Source: Afipia sp. 1NLS2 | GTDB taxonomy: Bacteria > Pseudomonadota > Alphaproteobacteria > Rhizobiales > Xanthobacteraceae | Assembly (NCBI RefSeq): GCF_000178995.1 | Contig: NZ_ADVZ01000002.1 | Location: forward strand, 372,001 to 436,000 | Length of the DNA stretch: 64,000 nt | Direction: 5' to 3' | Shown here: piece after piece, positions 38,493-47,200 of the stretch | Layout: each line of letters opens with the position of its first letter | Position numbering within the stretch: position 1 is the first letter of the stretch | Program-made: the position numbers and the translations under genes | Notes under the pieces: generated by a model | What the model was told of the DNA's origin: nothing | What the model saw: the letters and a program-made list of their open reading frames with translations, nothing else | The model's database searches: none

Positions 38493-39550
38493 AACCTTCT
38501 ACCACGCTGCGGCGGCCAGCCGAACTTGCCGACCAAAAACTGGTCTCACGCGAAGCGTTGCCCGCGCTGGAAGCGGTGGCGGCGCGTTACGCCATCGCCA
38601 TTACACCCGCCGTTGCGGCGTTGATTGATCCCAACGACCCAAACGATCCGATTGCACGGCAATACGTACCAAGCACCCAGGAATTGCAGATCGAGCCCGT
38701 CGAGCGCGTTGATCCGATCGGTGACAACGCCCGCTCGCCGGTCGAGGGGATCGTGCATCGTTACCCGGACCGCGTGCTGCTCAAGCTCGTGCATGTCTGC
38801 GCGGTCTATTGCCGGTTCTGCTTCCGCCGCGAGATGGTGGGGCCGGGCAAGGATTCCGCGCTGTCGGACCATGCTTATGCCAAGGCCATCGATTACATTC
38901 GCACGCACCCGGAAATCTGGGAGGTGATCCTGACCGGCGGCGATCCCCTGATGCTGTCGACGAGGCGGCTGAAGGAGATCGTGAACGACCTTGCCGCCAT
39001 CCCGCACGTCAAAATCATCCGCTTCCACACCCGCGTGCCGGTCGCCGATCCCGCGCGCATGACGGACGAGGTCGCGGAGGCATTGCATCATCCCGACGTG
39101 ACGACGTGGGTTGCGCTGCACGCGAACCATCCGCGCGAACTGACGGCCGAGGCCCGCGCGGCTTGCGCGCGGCTGATCGATCGCGGGATTCCGATGGTCA
39201 GCCAGTCGGTTTTGTTGCGCGGCGTCAACGATACGGCGGAGACGCTGACGGCCCTGATGCGTGCCTTCGTCGAGTGCCGGATCAAGCCCTATTACCTGCA
39301 TCACGGCGATCTCGCGCCCGGCACGTCGCACCTGCGAACAACGCTGGAGGAGGGCGAGGCGCTGATGCGGCAGTTGCGCGGACATGTCTCCGGCCTTTGC
39401 CAGCCTGACTATGTGCTCGACATTCCTGGCGGTTACGGCAAGATTCCTGTGGGGCCAGCCTATCTGTCGCAGCAACGTGACGGCGAACGGATGCAACCAA
39501 GGCGGCTTGTGGACTATTGTGGTGGTGTGCACTCTTATCCACCGGCGTAG
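38477..39550 (+). CDS. epmB: EF-P beta-lysylation protein EpmB (lysine 2,3-aminomutase type)
   Basis: A 357-residue radical-SAM, PLP-dependent aminomutase that converts (S)-alpha-lysine to (R)-beta-lysine for EF-P modification. The 4Fe-4S motif is CAVYCRFC, with C108, C112 and C115. HTRVPVADPARM and the C-terminal DIPGGYGKIPVGP block, with the PLP-binding Lys, are typical of the KamA family. It lacks the long extensions of clostridial lysine aminomutases. It overlaps epmA by 16 nt. Dependence on an Fe-S cluster links it biochemically, not regulatorily, to the SUF locus. Confidence 0.94.
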   Translation: MGSIVKPSTTLRRPAELADQKLVSREALPALEAVAARYAIAITPAVAALIDPNDPNDPIARQYVPSTQELQIEPVERVDPIGDNARSPVEGIVHRYPDRVLLKLVHVCAVYCRFCFRREMVGPGKDSALSDHAYAKAIDYIRTHPEIWEVILTGGDPLMLSTRRLKEIVNDLAAIPHVKIIRFHTRVPVADPARMTDEVAEALHHPDVTTWVALHANHPRELTAEARAACARLIDRGIPMVSQSVLLRGVNDTAETLTALMRAFVECRIKPYYLHHGDLAPGTSHLRTTLEEGEALMRQLRGHVSGLCQPDYVLDIPGGYGKIPVGPAYLSQQRDGERMQPRRLVDYCGGVHSYPPA

Positions 39551-39584
39551 CATCGCCGGCACGGATCAGACAAAAGGAGTCGTC

Positions 39585-39866
39585 ATGCGGACATCGGTGA
39601 AAACGATAGGATCGTTCTCGGTGCTTGCGATGACCGTGGCCTTGGTGGCTGCATCGGGTGCCTTCGCGCAAAGCGGCCGTAACGCAGCAGGGAGCGGCTC
39701 AAACGCTCCCGCCAATTCCACCTTGGAGTCAGGCCCGGTCATGCAAGCGCCGGTCGGGCATTTGCAGCCCCGCCGCGACCCGTCTTTGGGCGATCAGCCT
39801 TATCAGGCGACGGCCGAAGAAAAGGCGCTCGACCGCAAGATCAAGAGCATCTGCCGCGGCTGTTGA
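39585..39866 (+). CDS. Small secreted protein of unknown function
   Basis: A 93-residue protein with a clear signal peptide: basic start MRTSVKTIGS, hydrophobic core and probable cleavage after GAFA. The mature part is about 63 residues with Ser/Asn/Pro-rich and basic segments (GHLQPRRDPSLGDQPYQATAEEKALDRKIKSICRGC) and two Cys near the end. I recognise no family. AAAGGAG lies upstream of ATG 39585, which overrides the longer frame overlapping epmB. It is periplasmic or exported by inference. Confidence 0.75.
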   Translation: MRTSVKTIGSFSVLAMTVALVAASGAFAQSGRNAAGSGSNAPANSTLESGPVMQAPVGHLQPRRDPSLGDQPYQATAEEKALDRKIKSICRGC

Positions 39867-40071
39867 GACGGCGTTCACCGGCCGGGCGGTATGGCGGAGA
39901 AGGGTGCTTGCCGCTGCGGCGAAACGCCATTATACGTTCCCAGCCTTGAGCCGGAGCGCTGTTCCGGCCTTGGGAAAGCCGCAGGCATCGACCACCTAAC
40001 CCGTTGATCCTGTACGAATTTCCTCGCGAACACCCGCAGCTTGCGCGCTTGGCGCGAAGGCAGCCGGATTC

Positions 40072-40146
40072 GCTCCCTTCGTCTATCGGTTAGGACGCCA
40101 CCCTTTCACGGTGGAGAGAGCGGTTCGATTCCGCTAGGGAGCGCCA
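40072..40146 (+). tRNA. tRNA-Glu (anticodon TTC)
   Basis: A complete cloverleaf with encoded CCA. Acceptor GCTCCCT at 40072-40078 pairs with AGGGAGC at 40136-40142. The anticodon stem CCACC/GGTGG holds loop CTTTCAC with anticodon TTC at 40105-40107. The T arm GCGGTTCGATTCCGC is canonical. It reads codons GAA and GAG. Confidence 0.97.
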
Positions 40147-40214
40147 CCTTTTCTCGGATTTTCACGACGATGTGCCGATTGCAGGCCACGCGCCCGCTTT
40201 GATAGAGCGAGCCT

Positions 40215-40556
40215 ATGTTGCTTCCTCGTCCGAAACTCGTCGCTCTGGTCACGGTCCTGTCAGCGACCTGCCTTTTGGCAGGCGTACGCTTGTCACCGGC
40301 GGACATCGCGACGGTGCGCTGCGTGATCCAACCCGATGCAAAATCGGCAAGCATCTCCGTCACGAACCCTCTGACCAGTGAAGCCTCATGCCGAGCAACA
40401 TGCGCGTTTGAGACCGCGACTTATGACGACAAGCCGCGCATCACCTGCACCGGCCCGGTCGCTGCAGGCAAAGAGATTGAGCTTTGCGTGATGCATGCGA
40501 AAACCAGCCCACTTGTGAAATTTCTCGAAGGCTCAGCCGATTGCCGCAAGCTGTGA
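40215..40556 (+). CDS. Small Cys-containing secreted protein of unknown function
   Basis: A 113-residue protein with an N-terminal hydrophobic signal sequence (MLLPRPKLVALVTVLSATCLLAGV). The mature region, about 88 residues, contains several Cys (RCVIQPDAKS, SCRATCAFETA, ITCTGP, IELCVMH and ADCRKL), suggesting a disulfide-stabilised periplasmic protein. I recognise no domain. It follows tRNA-Glu by 68 nt and ends directly before a strong hairpin terminator. The start is taken from the track ATG; no strong ribosome site is visible. Confidence 0.7.
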   Translation: MLLPRPKLVALVTVLSATCLLAGVRLSPADIATVRCVIQPDAKSASISVTNPLTSEASCRATCAFETATYDDKPRITCTGPVAAGKEIELCVMHAKTSPLVKFLEGSADCRKL

Positions 40557-40560
40557 TGAA

Positions 40561-40588
40561 AAAAGCCTCGCGCGAGCGAGGCTTTTGG
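40561..40588. terminator. Bidirectional rho-independent terminator
   Basis: GCCTCGC at 40565-40571 pairs with GCGAGGC at 40576-40582 around a GCGA loop, flanked by AAAA and TTTT. It ends the secreted-protein gene on the plus strand and the microprotein gene on the minus strand. Confidence 0.85.
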
Positions 40589-40669
40589 TCAGTGTCCAAA
40601 AAACAGCCATAGAAGAATAATCACCGGAATCGGCACTCCCAGTAGCCATAGCAATAACCCGCGTCCCAT
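40589..40669 (-). CDS. 26-residue single-helix membrane microprotein
   Basis: A short frame of 26 codons plus TGA. The product begins MGRGLLLWLLGVPIP and continues with a hydrophobic Ile/Leu/Trp/Phe stretch ending GH, so nearly the whole peptide is one transmembrane helix with a positive N-terminus. GAGGAGG lies about 6 nt upstream of the ATG and a terminator lies immediately after the stop, so the short frame has its own translation and termination signals. I recall similar short hydrophobic peptides in rhizobial genomes, without known function; this could not be searched. Confidence 0.7.
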   Translation of the reverse strand: MGRGLLLWLLGVPIPVIILLWLFFGH

Positions 40670-40747
40670 CTGGTCCTCCTCGATTAGCGTTCGATACGAG
40701 GAAAACGAGAGGGCGTTATGCATGTTCCGCGATTACGATACGAATGC

Positions 40748-41197
40748 CTACCAGTGGCCGGTGTTTTTCATCGACAGCCACGGCTCCTGCGGCAGCAGAG
40801 CGTTGCCCTTTTGCAGGAGTTCGATCGAGTGCAGATCGGGTGAGCGGATAAAAGCCATCTGTCCGTCGCGCGGCGGGCGATTGATGACAATGCCGAGTTT
40901 GGAAAGACGTTCGCAGGTCGCGTAGATGTCGTCGACCTCGTAGGCGAGGTGGCCGAAGAAGCGGTCCTCGCCATAAGCCTCCTCATCCCAATTCCAGGTC
41001 AGTTCGACAAGCGGTGCGCCGCGTCCCGGCGATTGCTTCACGAGTTCTTCGTCTTCCGGCGCGGCAAGAAAGACCAGCGTGAAGCGGCCCTTTTCGTTCG
41101 CCATCCGGTCGGATTCCTTCAGCCCCAACGCGTCGCAGTAAAACTTGAGGGCGGCATCGAGGTTGCGGACGCGAAGCATGGTGTGGAGGTAGCGCAT
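40748..41197 (-). CDS. gloA: Lactoylglutathione lyase (glyoxalase I)
   Basis: A 149-residue metal-dependent enzyme that isomerises the methylglyoxal-glutathione hemithioacetal to S-lactoylglutathione. The two beta-alpha-beta-beta-beta repeats of the VOC fold are visible: MLRVRNLDAALKFYCDALGL and HLAYEVDDIYATCERLSKLG. Likely metal ligands are His in LHTMLRV, Glu in LVELTWNW, His in FGHLAYEV and Glu in LHSIELLQ. Length fits the short proteobacterial GloA. The C-terminal PWLSMKNTGHW is an extension. No neighbour suggests an operon. Confidence 0.93.
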   Translation of the reverse strand: MRYLHTMLRVRNLDAALKFYCDALGLKESDRMANEKGRFTLVFLAAPEDEELVKQSPGRGAPLVELTWNWDEEAYGEDRFFGHLAYEVDDIYATCERLSKLGIVINRPPRDGQMAFIRSPDLHSIELLQKGNALLPQEPWLSMKNTGHW

Positions 41198-41291
41198 CTT
41201 GAAACTTCCGGTTTGCGAGGAAGGGAAGCAGATGATTTATAGTCTCGCCGTCTTCAATTGAAGGGGTGAACGCGGTGGACAACGCGCATGG

Positions 41292-41327
41292 AAAAGCCCC
41301 GCCAGCGGGGACTGGGCGGGGCTTTTT
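41292..41327. terminator. Rho-independent terminator
   Basis: GCCCCGCC at 41296-41303 pairs with GGCGGGGC at 41315-41322, flanked by AAAA and TTTTT. An alternative inner hairpin CCCCGC/GCGGGG also exists. It lies downstream of the minus-strand hypothetical gene at 41436-41699 and upstream of gloA. Confidence 0.75.
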
Positions 41328-41435
41328 GGGAATGAAGCCTGGGGGAGAGCTTCATGTTGTCAACGCGCGTCTCGCGGATCTGTTCCGCCCGTTTCATCCG
41401 AAATGATAAAATTGTAATCTGTGCCGCCGGGGCAT

Positions 41436-41699
41436 CTATCGCGCGGACGATGAACGTCTTTGCCGGACTGGCTCGAAATTCACATCTGTAGCGATCGTGG
41501 AGAGCTGCTCGTCGGTTTCATCAGGCTGGCACGACTGGATGTGATAGCCCTCGTCGAGCACCTGCTTCGGTGCCTTCTTCTCCTCGTCAGTGGGAAGATC
41601 GACGACGAGACCCGCTTCCTCGGCTTTCTTCCAAACTTCTTCGCGTGAGCGATAGGCCTTGCTGATCTGCTCACCGTTCGTAAAGAGCGCATAAGGCAT
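41436..41699 (-). CDS. Conserved-looking hypothetical protein, 87 residues
   Basis: A small soluble protein beginning MPYALFTNGEQISKAYRSREEVWKKAEE, with an acidic central part (LPTDEEKKAPKQVLDEGYHIQSC) and a basic C-terminus. There is no signal peptide or membrane segment, and I assign no domain or function. The longest frame starts at 41750; ATG 41699 has GGAGG about 7 nt upstream and is much better supported. It is monocistronic, with a hairpin terminator about 110 nt after its stop. Confidence 0.75.
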   Translation of the reverse strand: MPYALFTNGEQISKAYRSREEVWKKAEEAGLVVDLPTDEEKKAPKQVLDEGYHIQSCQPDETDEQLSTIATDVNFEPVRQRRSSSAR

Positions 41700-41953
41700 G
41701 GATACCTCCGTTCGCATCAACGCACGGCACGGTTCTCCGGTTCCCGCCATGGGTGGAGAACAGCCGGACGGGAATGCGGGGCTAATCCGGCGATGGCGTT
41801 CTTGATTGACGGTTCATCGATAAACCGGGATGGATTCGTAGCGGCAAGCTGTTCATAGCTCTTGCCGGATTCGATTTTGGGCTTTTCCGCCTAACGCGGA
41901 ATGTTATCGTTTCCTTACGCGAATCGCGTCGCAGCATCGTTGAAAGATCATCG

Positions 41954-42676
41954 ATGAGCGCAATCCAGCCGGGCTCGCAGCGCAGGCCTGGCAGCGTGGG
42001 GCCCGGAGTCATGGGGACGGACAATTTCGAGTCCAAACGGCTTGCCGAGCAACAGCTCGGAGGTGGTTCAGCATCTCGGCTCGGCTCGCAGGAATTTACC
42101 GCACCGCAAGGCCGAAACAACACTGACCCGTTCGCAGGACTGGACGATGGCGCAGCTGCCAATCTGGTCGAGCTCAGCGGCGTCATCAAATGGTTCGACG
42201 CCTCGAAAGGCTACGGCTTTATCGTTCCCGACAATGGCTGGCCGGATATTCTCCTGCATGTGACGGTGCTGCGGCGCGACGGCTTCCAGACAGCCTATGA
42301 GGGCGCGCGGCTGGTGTGTGAATGCGTGCAGCGGCAGAAGGGCTATCAGGCTTTTCGCATCCTCTCGATGGATGAATCGACCGCCATTCACCCGGCGCAG
42401 ATGCTGCCGCCGCGCACCCATGTCAGCGTGACGCCAACAAGCGGGCTCGAGCGTGCACAGGTGAAATGGTTCAACCGCCTGCGCGGGTTCGGCTTCGTAT
42501 CGTGCGGCGAGGGCACGCCGGACATCTTCGTTCATATGGAAACGCTGCGCCGCTACGGCATGACCGAATTGCGGCCTGGCCAGTTCGTGCTGGTGCGTTA
42601 TGGGCCCGGTTCCAAGGGCATGATGGCCGCCGAGATCCAGCCCGAGGTCGGCGCGGGCGGACTGTCGTCCCACTAA
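41954..42676 (+). CDS. Double cold-shock-domain protein
   Basis: A 240-residue protein with two cold-shock domains that bind single-stranded RNA or DNA. The first spans about residues 73-140 and contains [23 protein letters not shown]. The second spans about 170-235 and contains [15 protein letters not shown] and [12 protein letters not shown]. The RNP1-like GYGFI and GFGFV and the RNP2-like LLHV and IFVHM motifs are present. An N-terminal extension of about 70 low-complexity residues has no recognised domain. Tandem cold-shock proteins are usual in Rhizobiales. A 254-bp leader precedes it. Confidence 0.92.
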   Translation: MSAIQPGSQRRPGSVGPGVMGTDNFESKRLAEQQLGGGSASRLGSQEFTAPQGRNNTDPFAGLDDGAAANLVELSGVIKWFDASKGYGFIVPDNGWPDILLHVTVLRRDGFQTAYEGARLVCECVQRQKGYQAFRILSMDESTAIHPAQMLPPRTHVSVTPTSGLERAQVKWFNRLRGFGFVSCGEGTPDIFVHMETLRRYGMTELRPGQFVLVRYGPGSKGMMAAEIQPEVGAGGLSSH

Positions 42677-42805
42677 TTCCGATCTGCCGTTTGCTGGTTT
42701 GGCCAGCGGGCGCTCGCGCATCATCCACGGCAACGTGATGAGGCGAAAGCTGACGCCTGCCGGGCGATTTGCTATGGGGCCGCGAGATCAAAACCAAGGC
42801 GGCCG

Positions 42806-43288
42806 ATGATGTTTGGAATTCCGGGATTGAGAGCAGGGCGGGCAGCCGCGGCATTACTGGCGCTCAGCCTTGGCTGCGGCCTCGCTGCAAACCCCACGCA
42901 GGCTGCGGATATGCAGACGCTGGAGATTGTCACCAAGTCCGGCGTCAAGGTTTTCAACGTCGAGATCGCCAGGACGACCGAGGAGCGCGAGCGGGGCCTG
43001 ATGTACCGCAAGGAGTTGCCTGACGGGCAGGGCATGCTGTTCGACTTCTCGCCGCAGCAAGAAGTGTCGATGTGGATGAAAAATACCTATGTCTCGCTCG
43101 ACATGATTTTTATCCGAGCCGATGGCCGAATTCTGCGGATCGCGGAAAACACCAAGCCGCTGTCGGAGCGGATCATCTCATCGGGCGGCCCGGTCAAGGC
43201 GGTGCTGGAGGTGGTGGCTGGAACCGCACGGAAGGACGGGATCGCAGCCGGCGACCGGGTTGCGGGACCGTTGTTCGACCGGAATTAA
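42806..43288 (+). CDS. DUF192 family periplasmic protein
   Basis: A 160-residue protein with a signal peptide (hydrophobic core AAAALLALSLGCGLAA, cleavage near TQAA) and one DUF192 domain. Family hallmarks are ARTTEERERGLMYRKELPDGQGMLFDF, MWMKNTYVSLDMIFI and the C-terminal GIAAGDRV. The function of DUF192 is unknown. It lies 55 nt before tRNA-Pro and 129 nt after the cold-shock gene. Confidence 0.9.
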   Translation: MMFGIPGLRAGRAAAALLALSLGCGLAANPTQAADMQTLEIVTKSGVKVFNVEIARTTEERERGLMYRKELPDGQGMLFDFSPQQEVSMWMKNTYVSLDMIFIRADGRILRIAENTKPLSERIISSGGPVKAVLEVVAGTARKDGIAAGDRVAGPLFDRN

Positions 43289-43343
43289 AGGCCCTATCCG
43301 ATACCTTGCTGGGGTGATGCGAACAGTGTAACCACTGGCGTCC

Positions 43344-43420
43344 CGGGGTATAGCGTAGCCTGGTAGCGCGGCGGTTTTGGGTACCGCAGGTCGCAGGTTC
43401 GAATCCTGCTGCCCCGACCA
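43344..43420 (+). tRNA. tRNA-Pro (anticodon TGG)
   Basis: A 77-nt cloverleaf with encoded CCA. Acceptor CGGGGTA at 43344-43350 pairs with TGCCCCG at 43410-43416, with one T-G pair. The anticodon stem GCGGT/ACCGC holds loop TTTGGGT with TGG at 43378-43380. The T arm CAGGTTCGAATCCTG is canonical. It reads CCA and related proline codons. Confidence 0.97.
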
Positions 43421-43630
43421 ACTCATCTTAAATCTAAGAATTTCCAGACATCTAATTGAAAAATCAGATTTTTTGACGTTTAGCTGCGAGCTCGGCAGCG
43501 CCATAACGACGCCTATAGGCTGCCGCCCTGAAAATGGAAAGCACGGAGAAAACCGCTGGCGATGAGCGCGGCTTGGCCTTGTCGCGCCGAAAATCCGGTT
43601 CGCGATCCGAAGCCGGGATCGGCCCCAAGA

Positions 43631-44017
43631 TCAGCCCTTGGTGTAGAGCACCGCCGGCGCGGCGGGGTCCAGAGTCTGGCGCGACACGGTGCAGGAGACC
43701 GAGGCGTTCTTGTGCAGGAAGAGCAGGGCTTGGTCCTGCATGCCATCGAACCAGATGCCACGGCCGGCATAGCGGTAGCCGACACCCATCGGGATCAGCC
43801 GCATCCGCACGGCGCTATGCGGCGCAAGGCTCAGCGTGCCGGTGACGACATCGCCCTCGGGGCTGACGGCGCGCGGGCAGAACGGGTAGTCGCGGCCGTT
43901 GTCACAGCTCAGGACGAAATCCGCGCAGTTTGCTTTGGCCGGCGTCGCCGTGGTGCAAGCGATTGAAAAGGCAAGAGCAAATAAGGCGGACGAGGCAATG
44001 AGAGTGCGTTGAATCAT
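43631..44017 (-). CDS. Small secreted protein of unknown function
   Basis: A 128-residue protein with an N-terminal signal sequence (MIQRTLIASSALFALAFSIA); cleavage near AKA is plausible and a weak lipobox at SIAC is possible. The mature part contains CADFVLSCDNGRDYPFCPRAVSP, VRMRLIPMGVGYRYAGRGIWFDGMQ and a single late Cys, suggesting a disulfide-containing periplasmic or surface protein. A second ATG three bases upstream (44020) is equally possible. It is divergent from the giant adhesin gene across 237 bp. No family is recognised. Confidence 0.75.
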   Translation of the reverse strand: MIQRTLIASSALFALAFSIACTTATPAKANCADFVLSCDNGRDYPFCPRAVSPEGDVVTGTLSLAPHSAVRMRLIPMGVGYRYAGRGIWFDGMQDQALLFLHKNASVSCTVSRQTLDPAAPAVLYTKG

Positions 44018-44167
44018 CATAATGAAATCCCCCGCTGGGATTTCTAGCGGAAGTCCTCGCGGACAACAAGCCGGAGTTAACGAACCTTAACGGGCAATCG
44101 CCCTTGGGTTGTGTGTGGCGGGCTTAACCCAAACCAGACAATTTGAGGCAAAAGCGCTTGCGTTTTC

Positions 44168-44216
44168 TTGACGTCGGATCGTTAGAAAGGGATTATTCAG
44201 CTTAATGATTTCTTAA
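44168..44216 (+). promoter_or_regulatory. Candidate adhesin promoter with a TTAA-N7-TTAA site
   Basis: TTGACG at 44168-44173, a 17-nt spacer and GATTAT at 44191-44196 form a plausible sigma-70 promoter about 65-85 nt before the adhesin ATG. TTAA at 44202-44205 and TTAA at 44213-44216 are exactly 7 nt apart, the spacing of CtrA half-sites, and fall at the expected transcription start. The region is AT-rich, so this may be chance. Confidence 0.4.
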
Positions 44217-44257
44217 TTTTTTGAGGGGCCGCAAGGATCGGCTTCCGGGAGGATTTT

Positions 44258-47200
44258 ATGAACGAGCGCGTCTGGATTGCTCAGGCTGACACCACTCCTG
44301 TTCAGAACCCTGCTCCTCTCAAAGTTGTAACGGTCGTGAAGCCTGGCAGCGAACAGGCGATCACGATCGATCTTGGCTTCGATCAAAAAACGAAAGTCGA
44401 TCTCTCGGCGGTCGCGAACGAAAAGATGACGATGGTGCATGTCGGCACCAAACTCATCGTTCTGTTCGACAACCATTCGACGGTGACGATCGAGCCGTTC
44501 TTCGATTCAACCGGCAAGCCGCTCGCCAATCTCGATGTCAATCTCGGCGCGGGGCACGATGTCACGGGCGATCAGTTCGCTTCGCTGTTTCCGATCACCG
44601 AAGACCAGTCCGTGCTTCCGGCGGCGGGCGGAGGCGGCAGCCCCGCGAGCGGCGCCGACTTCCACAATCCGACGGTCGATCCGCTCGCGATCGGCAATCC
44701 GTTGCCGCTGCTTGGGCCGGAGGAGCTGGGTAATTTCCAGGTCAACCTTCCACTCGGCCCGCAATCCAACTTCATCGATACCGCGCCGGATATCACGCTG
44801 ACGCCTGCGGACGTTGATTTGAACGGCCACAACATCGTGGACGAAGCGGGCATCGTTGCGCATATCGGGCAACCGGGCGGCACCGCGGCAGGCAATGGCA
44901 GCGCCGTCGCTCACGGCACGTTCGCGCTGAGCGATGTGGACGGCCTTGCCGACATCAAGAGCCTGACCATCAATGGCACGGTGATCGCGATCGCCGATCT
45001 GGTCACAGCGACGACGGCGACGCCGATCGTCGGCTCCAATGGCCACGGCACGCTGGTGATCACGGACTATGACCCCACCACCGGCATCGGCCACTACACC
45101 TACACGCTCAACACCTCCATCACGGAGAGCCCCGCTCAGAACAACGGAACCGATACGGTCGCGAACGGTGACTCGTTCACGATCGTGGTGACGGACAATA
45201 GCAATATCGCGTCGAATCCGGCGACGCTCCTTGTCGATATCAAGGACGACGTGCCGTCGATCACGGTGAGCCAGAGCGTGCCGACGCTGACGGTGGATGA
45301 AAGCTTCCTGCCGAATGGCACCACTCCGGACCCGGGTCTCGGCCACACCGTCGATACGGCGGATTTTTCTTCCGCGTTCACAGTGGTGGAGGGCGCCGAC
45401 GGCGGAACGGTCAGTTACGCGCTGACCCTTGTGTCCGGTTCATCCAATCTCATCGATACCGCGACCGGCCAAGCCGTGGTGCTGACGGAGAGCGGCAACA
45501 CCATCTCCGGTTATGTGACGGGTCACGTGGGTGACTCGAGCTACCTCGTCTTCACGCTGTCTGTCGATGCAGCAAGCGGCAGCGCGACGCTCACGCAGGA
45601 TCGTGCGGTTCACGAGCTTGATACGAGCAACAACAACGAAGGCATCAGCCTGGACAGCAATCTGGTGACCCTGACGGTCACGGCGACCGACGGGGACGGC
45701 GATGTCACCTCGAAGACGCTGGACCTTGGCAGCAGCGTGACTTTCCAGGACGACGGCCCTGTGCTGTTGGCAAATGCTTCCACGACCGCGACTGTCGATG
45801 AAGACAATATTCACGACCTGCTGACACATGGCAGCAGCCCGGATTTCTTTGGCGGCACAGACCTGTTGGGCGCTGCGTACACGACAGGCTCGCTGTCAGG
45901 TCTGGTGGACTTCGGCGCGGACGGCAAGGGCAGCTTCTCGTTCGTCACCGGCGCTGAACGGACCAGCGCGCTGGCGTCGCTCAACGCCCTCGGCCTGACG
46001 TCGCACGGCGAAGCACTCACTTTCAGCATCAGCAATCTGACCGGCGATCTCATCGCGACCACTGGTTCGGGTTTCAACACCCACGTCGTTCTGGATCTGC
46101 ATTTGTCGTCGAACGGCAGCTATATTGTCCAGTTGTTCGATGCAATCGATCACGACACGCCCCCGGCCAATACTGCTGACGAAAATACAACGCTGCAGGA
46201 ACACGGGCAGAATACTCAGGTCGATTCCATCGACTTCGGGCAGATCATTCAGGCCACCGATGGCGACGGCGACCACGTCACGCTTGACGGTGCGTTCAAC
46301 GTGAAGGTCATCGACGACGTCCCGCATGTCTCATTGTCGACCAGTCCGATTGTCTATGTCGGAATCGACGAGTCTGCCGGTTCGCAGGATGGGGCGAATA
46401 TTTTTGGCCTGCAACTGCCGCCGAACGACACGACCTCCGGCTCTGTGCGTAATATTTTTGCGACGTTTGAAGCTACCCATGCCGGGACCGACCTCGGCAA
46501 CGATACCGATATTGCGCATGCGGTGGCGGGTTCGCCAGCGATTGCCTACGCGCACGGGGCGGGGCCGCTTGTCATCCCCAACATCGCCGGCGGTGCCGAC
46601 GGCGTGTCGTCCATTGCCTATTCGTTGCAGGTTTCCTCGACTGGCGTGTACTCCGGCGTCCAGACCACCGATGGGCATAACATCTATCTGTATGAAGACG
46701 CTGCGACGGGCCTGATCGTGGGCCGTGTTGGTGGCACTGATCCAGCCCACAACGACGCCAATGCCAATGGCACCATCGCCTTCGCCATCGCGATCGAGCA
46801 GGATGGTGATATCGACATCGCGCAGTATCTGTCGCTGAAGGAATTCGACACCAGCAAGAACAACGAAACAGTTTCACTTGCCGACGGCGCGATCCAGGCG
46901 AAGGTCATCGTCACCGATGGCGATGGTGACACCGCTTCCGATACGACCAATATCGGCAGCCATATTCTGTTCTACGACGATGGTCCGAGCGTATCGGTTG
47001 CCGCGGTCTCGGATGCGAATGTGGTGATCACGACCTATGACATTTCGGGCGGCAGCGATTCCTCGACGGCTCTCTTTGGCTCACTGTTCACGGCAACGCC
47101 GACTTACGGCGCGGACGGTGAGGGCTCGGGCCCGGCCTGGAGCTACAGCCTGAATATCAATGGTTTCGGAAACCATGTGAACTCCGGTCTGACGGCCATA

